Positions 1 through 11,091 of a stretch of 64,000 nucleotides of DNA are shown here, one piece after another; within the stretch, counting starts at the first letter, position 1; every line of letters begins with the position of its first letter. This DNA is from Clitoria ternatea (Eukaryota > Streptophyta > Magnoliopsida > Fabales > Fabaceae): positions 92,698,001-92,762,000 of the forward strand of contig CM075676.1 in NCBI GenBank assembly GCA_037962975.1, read 5' to 3'. A program made the translations under genes and the position numbers. Under the pieces are notes generated by a model that worked only from the letters and a program-made list of their open reading frames with translations, was not told the DNA's origin and did not search any database.

Positions 1-715
1 AATATTTTTATAACTTTTCGTGTAATGCATGAGTAAGTTGAATTTCATGACATAGCTTCAAAAATTTCAAATTTAGAAATGCTTTTTAGAAAACATAAGT
101 CCGACATTTGGACGTCACTGTTGAGACTGCCTAACAATTGAAAGTTGTGACACCTTTCTTTGTCTCTCTATTTCTTTTGTGTGTTGAATAAAGACTAAAT
201 ATTGATACATGATTTCTGATTATGTGTCTCTCTACAACTAAACAATCCAGCTTTGGTGATGTATTCCTTTGTTTATACTCGGATTTCCAACGACAAAACC
301 TAACGAAATCCTACTATCCTATCATCTCTTTTCTTTATTAATTTAGTATACATCAGTTTCACTTTATGATACATATTTGGTGTTATGATTTTATAAGAGG
401 GTAACTACTATTTCAGTTTTCATTGAGTATGAATTTTTATATTATAGTTCCCCAGATATCCTGGATGTTGATTATTCCTTTCATGTCCCTTGGATAAACT
501 AGAAGAAGATTCATGCTTTAATTATACTTATTTCGTCTTTCTTGGGCATGCGAATTGACCCTTATATTAGATGGAAATCTATCAATTTAAAACACAAAAC
601 ACGAAATTAATTAGCTTCATATAAACATCAAAAGCTAGGGACTTAATATTGTCATATGTTTTTATTTCTTTAACAGATAAACGAAAACATAATAAAAGAA
701 AAATTAAAGGTGGTA
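1..715. other. Gene-free AT-rich DNA
   Basis: No reading frame resembling a known protein, no splice-linked exon series and no RNA gene were recognised on either strand. The sequence is AT-rich, as in plant intergenic DNA. Confidence 0.6.
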
Positions 716-939
716 ACAATATATATATAATGTATCTTATGAGAAAGATTTTCTTATGTGAATGAGAAGAGCGAATCTGTGTCATACAATCATACAATAA
801 ATAATTGAGATTAATTTTTTTTCAAAATTACATGATTACTTAAAAGGTCACATGATTTTTTTAAAAAATTCACCCGATTAATCTCAATCATCCATTGTAT
901 GGTTGTATGACCCAGATTTGTTCTTCTCACTTTCACGAG

Positions 940-940
<1 letters not shown>
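716..940. repeat. Foldback MITE-like unit, copy A
   Basis: The unit folds on itself. The segment around 778-820 (TCATACAATCATACAATAAA followed by a TTGAGATTAAT block) is the approximate reverse complement of 880-918, and the outer parts also pair (GAGAAGAGCGAATCTG near 763 against CAGATTTGTTCTTCTC near 913). A second copy lies at 978-1160 in the same orientation. Long inverted arms without coding capacity suggest a non-autonomous foldback or MITE-type DNA element. The superfamily is not assigned because no clear target duplication was identified. Confidence 0.6.

Positions 941-943
<3 letters not shown>

Positions 944-977
<34 letters not shown>
944..977. repeat. (TA)n microsatellite
   Basis: An uninterrupted TA dinucleotide run separates the two foldback units. 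It may have grown from TA-rich element ends. Confidence 0.9.
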
Positions 978-980
<3 letters not shown>

Positions 981-1160
981 GATGTATCATATGAGAAAGA
1001 CTCTCTTATATGAGAGTGAGATGAGCGAATCCGGGCCGTACAACTATACAATGGATGATTGAGATTAATCATATGAGTTTTAAAGAAATCACGTGACCTT
1101 TTAAGTGATTATGTGACTTTGAAAAACTTTTAATCTCAACCATTCATTGTATGGTTATAT
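978..1160. repeat. Foldback MITE-like unit, copy B
   Basis: It repeats copy A in direct orientation: GATGTATCATATGAGAAAGA, then GAGATGAGCGAATCCG, then an inverted pair built on ACAATGGATGATTGAGATTA near 1050 and TAATCTCAACCATTCATTGT near 1132. Divergence from copy A is moderate, so the pair is not a recent duplication. Confidence 0.6.
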
Positions 1161-2104
1161 CTTTAAAATGGATAAGTTTAAAATGGATAAGTTTAAACAT
1201 ATAAAATCAAACTTAAATTATTATGGGTTTTTATCCTAGGAAAAAAATATATACCCAACATAGTTTTAATGATGTTGATATTTCTCTTGTATAATTACGT
1301 AGAGTGTTGAAAAATTGAAATTTATAGACTTAACTCAACTAAAACATGAAGTGTGACCATTTTAACCTGACGTGAAAAGCACATAATCCAAACAAAAAAA
1401 AAAGAGTGGAGGACCAACTTTACTATTGTAAGTAATAATTTGGTTGAGATATAAAATAGAGTTTTGTTTTGTGATTGGCAAAGATGAGGATTTGTGAGAG
1501 CATTGTGGTTTGAATTGTAACAGAGGCCAAAAAGGTGTGGTATGTGATTAAAAGTAGTATTTGTTATGGTATTGTATTTTCAGCCCCCCGCATGCAGTCC
1601 CCATAACTGCATGTTGTGATCACATGACTTGTTCACGTCATGGGCATCAACACCCCCTCCATTAATTGCCACACGTACACCTGCAGCCCCAGAAACAAAC
1701 AATATATATCAACTAAAATGCTTCTGCCTTCAATTAAATATGTTTTTCATCTAATTCATATGTTAGAATTTGGCTACAAGCTTTGCTTTGAGCCACAAAC
1801 ATTTGACCTTCGGAAAATTTTAGGTTAAATTAACATCATCATTTTTAATATGGTATACCAGTTTGAACAATCTTTTCATTAAAAAATATCTTTAAAATTT
1901 CATACATAAATCATTCTTGATATAAAAGGTGTATTAAGATATATAAATATGACCGATATTTTTTTTATGTCTTGAAACTATTTCTTATAGAGTTAATTAA
2001 ACTTGTCATTTCTAAAAGAATGTTTGGTGGAAAGTATTTTTTATTTACATGTTTTGTAAAAATCATGAAAAAAATATTCAAGTAAGATTACCTTTAAACT
2101 TTAT
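1161..2104. other. Gene-free DNA left of the CACTA element
   Basis: No coding exon recognised. A short imperfect palindrome (GCATGCAGTCCCCATAACTG followed by CATG) lies near 1590, and there are homopolymer-rich stretches. The last three bases before the element (AAT, 2105-2107) are its target duplication. Confidence 0.5.
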
Positions 2105-2107
2105 AAT

Positions 2108-2131
2108 CACTAGTGGAAAAAATGGATATAA
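2108..2131 (+). repeat. Left terminal inverted repeat of the CACTA element
   Basis: 24 bp starting CACTAGTGGAAAAAATGG. It pairs with 11092-11115; only the 16th base differs (T here, A in the other arm). The CACTA start is the mark of the En/Spm (CMC) superfamily. Confidence 0.95.
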
Positions 2132-2224
2132 CAACGGGGATATATTCACGGGTAGAAGAGGATCAGTGATAAAAACATGCGCGGTGGCATTTTTGAAATT
2201 ATAAGGTGAACGTTATAATCAGAG

Positions 2225-2645
2225 AAAACTATATATCCACGGTTAAAATCATAACCGTGGATATAGACGTAAATATATATCCACGGTTGAGGAGTAAACC
2301 GTGGATATATAGTACCTTAAATATATATCCACGGTTGTGCGTACAACCGTGAATATATATTCATGGTTATGATCAGGGTTATGATGTTAACCGTGGATAT
2401 ATATTGATGTCTATATCCACGGTTGTATTTATAACCGTGGATATATAGTTCAGGTTTTAGGGCATAATCACTGGGGACTATATGTCCACGGTTGTTTCTA
2501 TAACTGTGATTATAGATTTAATATTTATCCACGGTTGTTGTCTTAACCGTGGATATAGTGTTACCATTTATCCACGGTTGTTTGCTCAACCGTGAATATA
2601 TTACACATATATTCACGGTTTCAAGGGGAACCGTGGATATACGTC
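2225..2645. repeat. Left subterminal repeat array of hairpin-like pairs
   Basis: About nine inverted pairs built from the arm TATATCCACGGTT and its complement AACCGTGGATATA, each separated by roughly 8-10 unrelated bases. Pairs start near 2230, 2275, 2322, 2357, 2413, 2481, 2524, 2569 and 2607. Some arms read ATTCACGG instead of ATCCACGG. In En/Spm-type elements, repeated subterminal motifs bind the element's DNA-binding protein and bring the ends together. That role is inferred here from position and motif repetition. Confidence 0.9.
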
Positions 2646-3934
2646 CTTTCTGAAACTTCAAAAGCCGCGCCTTTCAGCCTTTTTCCACTTTCTCTTCTTC
2701 TTTCACTTTCTACTTCTCCTCTCGCGCTCATCTTTTCGAGTGGTTTCTCATCCTCTCCATCTGTCCCAGTGTGCTCGTTGCTATTTTTGCCTGGTTCTTG
2801 CTCGTTGCTTGTCCTGTTACACTCGTTGTCCCAGTGTTGCTGCATTGTCCTGTAAGTCGTCACTATTTCTGATGTTCCCTGTTTCTGATGTGTTAAATCT
2901 GATGGTCCCTGTTTGAGTTCAATCCGTTTTCTTTGATGCGTTATATGCGTTATATGCGTTATATGAGTTAAAATTGTTTTGTGTTGATACTCGCAATTAG
3001 TTAAATCTGATGCGTATGCGTTATATGAGTTAAATCTGTTTGTTGATGAATTAGGTAGAAATTTCTTGCTGAATTTGTTTGTGTTGAAATGAGACTGTCA
3101 TGTTTTATTGCTCTGAACAATTCCAGAATTATCATTCTTATGTTATTTTGATTTTCATACTGAATGATTATTTTATTAGCAGCATCTTTGGCTTAAATAG
3201 TCATTCAGTGCATGTTTTCATATAAACTAAAAGCAGCCCACTTAGCTAAAATAAAGGCTAATGGTAACAGAAAGTAGATAAACTCAAATAAAAAAAATAT
3301 CCCTAAAGACTAGGACATTCCCGGTAGACCAGGATATTATTCTAAACAGAAGAAAAACTGCAATAAACCTCTTCAATCCCCCCTTAAATACCATCAGACC
3401 TCTGTAACACAATGATGTTATTTCTCTTGTTGTATGTGTATGGTTGATAATCTCATGAACTCGTAGGCTCATATACTAGTTAACTAGTATGAAAGTTGTT
3501 GTGCATATGAGTGAACCGTAGTTCCCCGTTTGAGATTCGACACAAATGGTCATTAAATCAATTAATGTCATCGTTTGTGTTGAATCTTGAATTGTCCGTT
3601 TGGACAGTTTGGGATGAACAATTATTTTTTATACGTCATTGTTAGTATGTACAAGTTAGGAGTTATTTTAAAATTTGATAAAATTTCGGTAACTTGTATT
3701 TTGTGTTGTTCTCTGGGTGCATATTTGGTTGTGGTTGAATTTGATTTGACCACTCTCATTTTGTGTACTTAGAGACCAATGCGAAATGCTGCCGAAATTT
3801 CGTCGAATTTTAAAATAAGTCGTAACCTGTATATATGAATGACGTATAAAAATAATTGTCATGCTGAATGGGTATAGGACCACCACCTTTGTATAAAAAG
3901 TGAGGTTGATCATAGCACCTTGTAAACAGTTGGT
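2646..3934 (+). other. Leader and presumed promoter region of the CACTA genes
   Basis: It lies between the left repeat array and the transposase ATG. Near 2680-2850 it is pyrimidine-rich (many CTT/TCT), like a plant 5' untranslated region, and a consensus-like donor (CCTGTAAGT) follows near 2850, so an untranslated first exon and intron are possible. Short tandem copies of TGCGTTATA sit near 2937-2965. No protein-coding exon was recognised before 3935. Confidence 0.45.
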
Positions 3935-6900
3935 ATGGATCGGAGTTGGATTTCTGCGTCACGCCTAAGTCTGGAGTACGAGGGGGGAGTTGAATCATTT
4001 ATAGAATTCGTAGCGAGGAATGCAGTGGGGGTGAATGGAAAGTATTTTTGCCCTTGTGTTAAATGCTTCAACCTACGTCGGGTAGACTTGGAAGAGGTGC
4101 GAGAACATCTACTGTGTGACGGTTTTCTACGTAGTTATACGCGTTGGATATGGCATGGTGAAGATGTGGTGGTGCCAAGTAACAGCTCTCAGACTAAAAA
4201 TCGAAGCTCGATGCATGACAACGATGTCGACATGGATGACCGACTCGAGGATATGATCCGTGATGTAGGGGTAGAAGGTTTTAAGAAAGCTCATGTATAT
4301 ACAACTCTGTGTCAGGACTCTGAGCAGCCGTTGTATCCAAACTGCCTCAATTTCATGAGGTTATCAGCTGTTTTGCGGTTGTTTAATTTGAAGGCCATAA
4401 ACGGGTGGACGGATAAAAGTTTCACTGACTTACTGAAGTTGTTGAAAGAAATGCTCCCAGCTGGAAACACCTTGCCGAAAAGTAACTATGAGGCCAAAAA
4501 GGTGTTGTGTCCTATGGGTTTGGAGTATGAGAAAATACATGCATGCCCAAATGATTGTGTATTATTCCGGGGTGAATTAGAAATGCTGCATCGATGTCCT
4601 AGATGTGGGGTGTCACGGTATAAGAAGAAAGAGACGGATTCTGATGAGGTATGCACTAAAGGGTCTCCTGCAAAGGTGTTGTGGTATCTACCTATAGTTC
4701 CAAGACTAAAGCGTCTGTTTGCCAATGCAGATGATGCAAAACTTATGAGATGGCATGCTGATGAGAGGGTTGTTGATGGACTACTTAGGCATCCGGCCGA
4801 TGGGTCGCAATGGAAGAAAATGGATATGATTTTTCCAGAATTTGCCAATGAACCAAGAAATGTTAGGCTTGCACTAGCCACAGACGGCATGAACCCGTTT
4901 GGTAACCTGAGCACAAACCATAGTTCGTGGCCTGTTTTGTTGTTTGTTTACAACTTGCCGCCATGGTTGTGCATGAAGCAAAAATATGTGATGTTATCAA
5001 TGATGATTTCTGGTCCACGACAACCAGGGAACGACATTGATGTATATTTAACTCCATTGGTTGAAGACCTCAAAAGGTTGTGGGAAGACGGGGTTGAAGT
5101 GTTTGATGGGTTTACCGGGCGATCATTCAAATTGCGTGCCATGTTATTTTGCACAATCAATGACTTTCCAGCGTATGGTAACTTATCTGGGTACAGTGTG
5201 AAGGGTCATAAAGCTTGTCCAGTATGTGAGGAGGGGACTAGTTCTGTGCGGTTGCATCATGGCAGGAAAAATGTTTATCTTCGACATCGAAGGTTTCTTA
5301 AAGCGAATCATCCGTTTCGAAGGTTGAAGAAGTCGTTTAACGGTGCCCAAGATTTTGAAATGGCTCCTCCACCACTATCTGGTCGCCAGGCATATGAAAA
5401 GGTGAAGGACGTCAACGTGCAATTTGGTAAGTGTGAAAAACAGCACCCGACACAAAACAACTGGAAGAAAAGGTTAGTGTTTTTTGACCTGCCATATTGG
5501 AGGGAGCTTGATGTAAGACACTGCATTGATGTAATGCATGTGGAGAAGAATGTGTGCGACAGTTTAGTTGGTACACTCTTAAACATACCCGGGAAGACTA
5601 AGGATGGCCTAAACTTGCGTATGGACTTAGAGTTGATGGGTATACGTCAAGATTTGCATCCACAATCAAAGGGCAAAAGAACATATTTGCCTCCAGCATG
5701 TCATACGTTATCAAGAAAAGAAAAGCAAAGTCTGTGTGAATCGTTACGAAGTGTGAAAGTTCCGTCTGGTTATGGCTCCAACATCAAGTCTTGTGTTTCC
5801 ATGAAAGATTTAAAGTTAATTGGGTTGAAGTCACACGATTGTCACATGTTGATGCAGCAGTTTCTGCCTATCGCCATTCGTGACATTCTTCCTAAAAATG
5901 TGAGAAATGTCATAACAAGGTTGTGTATGTTTTTCAATTCCATATGTTGCAAGGTAATCGTGCCCGGCGAATTGGATGTGTTGGAACAGGAAGCATCACT
6001 TATATTATGTCAGCTTGAAATGTATTTCCCGCCCTCTTTTTTTGACATAATGGTCCACTTAATCATCCATTTGGTGAGAGAGGTCCGTTGTTGTGGTCCA
6101 GTGTTCCTCCATTGGATGTATCCCGTTGAGCGATATATGAAGATATTGAAAGGGTATATGAAGAACCAACGTCGTCCCGAAGCTTCAATTGTGGAAAGAT
6201 ATATTGCAGAGGAAGCAATTGAGTTTTGCACTGAATACATGTCACATGCTGCAAGCATTGGTATTCCAGCGACCCGTCATGAAGGGAGATTGGATGGGAA
6301 AGGAACGATTGGAAAAAAAGTGAAGAGCATGCCACGTGCTGATGTCCTTCAGGCACACTTGTATATTTTAAACAACACGGACGACGTGCAACCGTATCTA
6401 GCCACACACAAGGAGCTAGTCAAGAAAACCAACCCTAAAATGACTGAAAAGTGGTTGTTGAATGAACACAACAAGAGTTTCATGCAGTGGTTCCAAAAGA
6501 CCGTCCTGAAAGATGCATCTGCATCCTCGACATTACATCGACTAGCACAGGGCCCGAACTTTGATGTCCTCACCTTTTGTGGGTATGACATAAACAACTA
6601 TTCGTTTTATACAAGGACACAGGATGAAAAGAGTACAAATCAAAACAGTGGAGTCATGGTTGTGGCTCAGTCAATGCATTTCTCAACTGCAAAGGACAAC
6701 AACCCTGTGATGGCGGAGTCATGCTACTTTGGTGTGATTGAAGACATATGGGAAGTTGATTACGGTCCCTTCACTGTTCCTGTGTTTAAATGCAAATGGG
6801 TTGACAATAAGAACGGTGTCACAACTGATGATTTAGGAGTTACGTTGGTGGACCTCAACAAGATCGAGCATAAGGAAGAACCATTCATAATGGCAACGCA

Positions 6901-7114
6901 GGTGAAGCAAGTTTTTTATGTGGCTGACCCAGCTGACAAACGGTGGTTAATTGTTATCCAAGGTAGACACATTGGAGACCCCAATCTTGATATTGTGGAC
7001 ATTCCATCAACTACAACACGTATTCCAACATCTATCGTGGAACATGACATAGATGATGTAGTTGCCAGTCGTCATGACCACCATGAGGGCTTGTGGGAAA
7101 ATATTTCAACTTAA
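3935..7114 (+). CDS. TNP2-like CACTA transposase, intact
   Basis: A single uninterrupted frame of 1,059 codons. The N-terminus (residues about 3-76, with a CPCVKC motif near residue 39 and WIWHGE near 70) matches the plant transposase-associated domain. The central part is the TNP2 (Transposase_21) core: LHRCPRCGVSRYK near 220, TDGMNPFGN with D317, and DVMHVEKN with D532. I take D317 and D532 as candidate catalytic acids. A DUF4218-like block follows (about 643-770), then a DUF4216-like block (about 930-1010). The protein is expected to bind the element ends and cut DNA in the nucleus. The ATG at 3935 is chosen because the conserved MDRSWI start lies there. No stop or frameshift is seen, so this gene could still encode a working enzyme. 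Confidence 0.95.
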   Translation: MDRSWISASRLSLEYEGGVESFIEFVARNAVGVNGKYFCPCVKCFNLRRVDLEEVREHLLCDGFLRSYTRWIWHGEDVVVPSNSSQTKNRSSMHDNDVDMDDRLEDMIRDVGVEGFKKAHVYTTLCQDSEQPLYPNCLNFMRLSAVLRLFNLKAINGWTDKSFTDLLKLLKEMLPAGNTLPKSNYEAKKVLCPMGLEYEKIHACPNDCVLFRGELEMLHRCPRCGVSRYKKKETDSDEVCTKGSPAKVLWYLPIVPRLKRLFANADDAKLMRWHADERVVDGLLRHPADGSQWKKMDMIFPEFANEPRNVRLALATDGMNPFGNLSTNHSSWPVLLFVYNLPPWLCMKQKYVMLSMMISGPRQPGNDIDVYLTPLVEDLKRLWEDGVEVFDGFTGRSFKLRAMLFCTINDFPAYGNLSGYSVKGHKACPVCEEGTSSVRLHHGRKNVYLRHRRFLKANHPFRRLKKSFNGAQDFEMAPPPLSGRQAYEKVKDVNVQFGKCEKQHPTQNNWKKRLVFFDLPYWRELDVRHCIDVMHVEKNVCDSLVGTLLNIPGKTKDGLNLRMDLELMGIRQDLHPQSKGKRTYLPPACHTLSRKEKQSLCESLRSVKVPSGYGSNIKSCVSMKDLKLIGLKSHDCHMLMQQFLPIAIRDILPKNVRNVITRLCMFFNSICCKVIVPGELDVLEQEASLILCQLEMYFPPSFFDIMVHLIIHLVREVRCCGPVFLHWMYPVERYMKILKGYMKNQRRPEASIVERYIAEEAIEFCTEYMSHAASIGIPATRHEGRLDGKGTIGKKVKSMPRADVLQAHLYILNNTDDVQPYLATHKELVKKTNPKMTEKWLLNEHNKSFMQWFQKTVLKDASASSTLHRLAQGPNFDVLTFCGYDINNYSFYTRTQDEKSTNQNSGVMVVAQSMHFSTAKDNNPVMAESCYFGVIEDIWEVDYGPFTVPVFKCKWVDNKNGVTTDDLGVTLVDLNKIEHKEEPFIMATQVKQVFYVADPADKRWLIVIQGRHIGDPNLDIVDIPSTTTRIPTSIVEHDIDDVVASRHDHHEGLWENIST

Positions 7115-7228
7115 TAGGGTATTAATCTTGTTGGTGATTCATTTCATTACATGTTATATTAGTTATTCGTTGTTTTAAATGTTATATTAAATATTAGACA
7201 GTTTTTTTCCTTGTTTGGACAGATACTC

Positions 7229-10200
7229 ATGGCTGACCAGGATGGACGATCCAGGTCCGATTCACAGGCCAGTGGTTCCTCTGCTCGGAAGAGTAGAGGT
7301 GTTACCCGGATGCCAGACGTCGCACGTAGGCGTCACCGGGGAGAGAGGCCAGTTGTTGACATGGATGTCAACACCGGCCGATTTAGTGGAGTGCATGCCA
7401 CGAAGCTTAGCAGTTATCTGGGGGTTGTGGTACGGTCGAAGGTGTCCATCATTATCCCCGACTGGGATAGTGTCGAGGAGGTGGTGAAGAACCAGCTATG
7501 GAGTGATGTTCTGGTAACTTATGTATTATTTAAGTTTTATTTTAGTGTATTATTTCATGTAACTCTTAATAAGGACTCCTTTATGGACTAACTCCTTTCA
7601 TGTAGGATTCTTTTGAGATACCATCTTCCGACATAGCGAGGAGGAAGGTCCTCGGTATCATGGCTGAGCGATGGAGGTCGTTCAAATCCATACTCACCAC
7701 GAGGTATATTGAACTTTAAATTCTTAATCAACGCTTCACCAAATTGTGCCAATCCTTAGTTTAAATGTACCTTTCATTGTAGGTATGTATTCGGGGACGA
7801 CCAAGGAAAGTTCCCTGGAGAGAAGTATCCATTCATCGATCAGGAGACCTGGGATGCTTTTGTTGCATCTAGACATTCTGCCGAGTTTCAGGTACATTGG
7901 TTTTTAGATGATTAAATAATATGTATAATTTATACGGCTAACTGTGAATATTTTTTTTCTTGTTGTAGGAGACCAGAAAGAAAGCCAAGGAGACTAGGAA
8001 GCTAAATGACTGCCCACACACACTGTCACGTGGCGGTTACCGTAGGTTGGAGGAGCGGCTGGCACAGGAGAGGCTGAGTCAGTGTCAGACTGACACTGGT
8101 ATTGTGGATCCCCCTTCCCCACCTGCGCGCCACGACAAATGGAAGTGGGCTAGGATGAAGAAGAGTAGGGAATACACTTCCTCACAGGCTCAGGAGGTTG
8201 CCTCACGGATAGTAAGTATTCCCCTTTATATCAAGTCTGTTTTTCAGTTTACGTGAAGGAAGTGAATATTAACTTGTTTGGTTTCAGGATTCCTTGGTTG
8301 AGCAATCAACCCAAGGGTCTTTCGTAGCCCATGGACGGGAGGATATATTGACTACCGCCATTGGCAGGCCAGAGCACCCAGGAAGAGTGCGTGCTATTGG
8401 TCGAGGTGTAGGTAAGTGCTAACTAACTCTATGCCTTCATTTTGTTATCTGTTAAACAATTATGGGCTAATCATTCACATTTTACAGGCCTCCGCGCCTA
8501 TTACGGTGCTCCCGACCCTGCCCCATCCCTTGAGCAAATAGTGGAGCAAAAGGTGGCTGTTGTGAAGGCTGAGTACTAGGAGGAGATATCTAGGCTCCAC
8601 CAGGAGATGACCCGATTCAGGGAGGAGATGAAGGCCTCACTCAGCCACCACCAGGAGACTACTACACCAGCCAGCGACCCACAGGTTAGATTCTTTATTT
8701 ATTTTCCTCAATTTTATTATTTGTAATCACTTTCATTGTTGAATAACTTCTGCCTGATGTGTAAATATGTAGGTACGGAAGGTTAGCACTAAGGGGTCGT
8801 GCGCTGCGGCTGACCTTGAGGATGACGGGGTCGAGCCACCAGACACCCGTCAATGTGACCTGTTCATTGACGGGTCGGAGGAGCCAGTTGCCACTGGTAT
8901 GGTGCACAACTTAGGCCCTGTGGTTCACCATCAGACATTACCTGATGGTATGTCCAGGGTCTCGGTTGTGCTCGTCCTCGAGGAGGATGCTGCTGTGCCA
9001 GTGGCAACTCAGGAGGTGAAGACCGTCGGTCAGGCGGTGGGCCACTTTCTAATGTGGCCCAACAGACTTCTGGTGATTGCCCCTGGACAGGTAAAAACCC
9101 TAAACACTAACTAGCTTTATTTCCTTGTCAATTATGGTACAAAATGTGATGGTTGTCAATTGTTCAACAGGAACAGCCATTGAAGAAGCCAGACCCGGCC
9201 AAGAATCCCGTCCGGATGCTATGGCGCATCGGGTATGAGCAAGGAGACGACACTGTTCAGGTCCCATGGCAGCCACTTGTATTCGGCCGTCCCAGTGAAG
9301 TTCCAGTTTACGTCACACATTCTGATATGTGTGACATTATTTCGGGGACGTCGATGCTGAACGGCTCCATCTTGCAGTTGTGGGAGCTGTAAGTATATCC
9401 TTGTGTTGTCCAATTTTTTCATTATACAAGTTATTTGTCGCTAACCATGTCTTACCTTGTTTAGGTATCTGGCAAAACTCTCAGTGGACTTGGGTTTCCA
9501 AGGAACTTACGGTTTCTTAGAGCCCTCTCTCATACAGAAGCAAGGAAACACCTTGCAGAACACCCAGACATACATCCAGAATTGGATGTTTGAGTCTGAG
9601 AAGTCTATATACATGGGCCCCTATCATAAAGGGTAATACTCTATTCCATAATTATTGTTATGATATTTTGCATTTTGAAGTCTCAGTTATCACTCGTAAC
9701 TGCAGGGCTCACTGGACGCTTCTGGTGATCTGTCCGAAGGACTATCTTGCTCTGTACTTTGATAGTTTGCACAAAACAGCTCCACAAGACCTGAGAGATA
9801 TAGTAGACCGGTAAGTTCATCCCTAAACAATAACCACAAATTCAATTACATCATTTTTAGAACTATACAATTCTAACTTAGCATGTGTTTTGTTTGACGC
9901 AGGGCGGTGGTTGGATACAATGTACTGATTGGAAACAAGCACAAAGGAAGAACAGTTGTATGGGTGTACCCAAAAGTAAGTCAATCGTATTCATTCAAAT
10001 CTTCAGTACATGTTTTTTAAGTTCCGAATTCACTTATTCTATACTATATGTCCATTGTAGTCTTACAGGCAGAAGGGTACCTTTGAGTGTGGCTATTTCG
10101 TCATGCACACTATGCTGACCATTGTCCAACATCATTTAGTAGATGGATGGACAGAGGTAATTCTCATCACCGTGTCAATTTCTCCAATTTCATCAGTTTC

Positions 10201-10342
10201 ATGTAATAAATAAAGCTTTTGTTCTAATTGTTTTGTGCATTGTTTGCAGTACTTTAATGACCGGTCATATTTCCCAAAGGAACTTGTGGATGATGTTAGA
10301 AGGCAATGGGCCTCACACTTCATTGAACTTAGGCAAAGCTAG
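7229..10342 (+). pseudogene. CACTA second gene: coiled-coil protein with Ulp1-like protease, one nonsense codon
   Basis: Thirteen exons join in frame with GT-AG introns: 7229-7513, 7606-7703, 7783-7891, 7969-8211, 8288-8411, 8488-8684, 8773-9090, 9171-9388, 9465-9632, 9706-9810, 9903-9975, 10061-10156 and 10250-10342, 709 codons in all. The N-terminal half resembles plant En/Spm (TNPA-like) proteins, with basic and Glu-rich helical stretches. The last third is a C48 (Ulp1/SUMO protease-like) fold: GFLEPS, AHWTLLVICP with the catalytic His, YFDSLHK with the Asp, and RQKGTFECGYFVM with Gln and Cys. Codon 317 (8577-8579) is TAG inside a Glu/Lys-rich helix, which would truncate the product before the protease. 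Read-through, or a splice acceptor at the AG of this codon, could bypass it. All later exons remain open, so the stop is probably recent. Confidence 0.85.
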
Positions 10343-10605
10343 ATATAGGATATTTATTCTTTTATATATGTATGTAGTAGGATTTAGGGTTTACTTTTAT
10401 TAGATTACATTCAACTTAATTGTATATACTTTAATTTTTTAGGTTGTTATGAATTGATATAGAAAATAAATTGTTATATATATATATATATACATACGAT
10501 TCTTTCGGCATAGTGTTGCTGTGGCATACTGTATACTGTACTGGCTTGTCTGAATGCAGGGTTGGGCAACGATAAAACAGAATGCATATTAAAAAAAAAA
10601 ACCTC
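10343..10605 (+). other. 3' flank of the CACTA second gene
   Basis: AT-rich with a short TA run near 10477-10492, and presumably the 3' untranslated and polyadenylation region. No further exon seen. Confidence 0.4.
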
Positions 10606-11091
10606 AGCATTTATTCACGGTTATGACAACAACCGTGAATAAAGACAAGATTTTTCCACGGTTACTACCATAACCGTAGATATAGATACATTTTATCCAC
10701 GGTTGTCCATCACAACCGTGAATATAAGTAGTTTGTAACTGAAACTAAACCATACTTATATTCACGGTTATGATGGACAACCGTAGATAAAATGTATCTA
10801 TATCCACGGTTGTCCATCATAACCGTGAATATAAGTATGGTTTAGTTTCAGTTACAAACTACTTATATTCACGGTTTTGATGGACAACCGTGGATAAAAT
10901 GTATCTATATCCACGGTTATTCTCGATAACCGTGAATATAAATAGTAAGTTATGTTCACAGTTGTTCTTAACCGTGGTTAGATGTGATTTATTACCACGG
11001 TTGTTAACCGTGGTTAAAGACCATCATCTACTACCACGGCTTCAACAACCACGGTTCTTTAACCGTGAATAAAGGCCTTTTTTAACCGTGA
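10606..11091. repeat. Right subterminal repeat array of hairpin-like pairs
   Basis: About ten inverted pairs of the same arm used at the left end (ATCCACGGTT / AACCGTGGAT, with variants such as TTCACGG and TACCACGG). The loops again vary, and the pairs nearest the end have degenerated to ACCACGGTT. Use of one motif at both ends supports a shared binding protein. Confidence 0.9.
10682..10907. repeat. Large near-perfect palindrome within the right array
   Basis: The arm starting at 10682 (ATAGATACATTTTATCC) is mirrored by the arm ending at 10907 (GGATAAAATGTATCTAT). The symmetry continues inward through unique sequence (AGTAGTTTGTAACTGAAAC near 10727 against GTTTCAGTTACAAACTACT near 10845) to a centre near 10795. 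Arms are about 105-110 bp with few mismatches. Several smaller subterminal hairpins are contained in it. Confidence 0.9.

Noticed and set aside
2592..2863. Frames on both strands of 80-87 codons at the left of the CACTA element
   Set aside because: They overlap hairpin repeats and a CT-rich leader, and low-complexity Ser/Leu composition explains them.
4486..6597. Minus-strand frames within the transposase
   Set aside because: Shadows of the long TNP2 frame, without similarity to known proteins.
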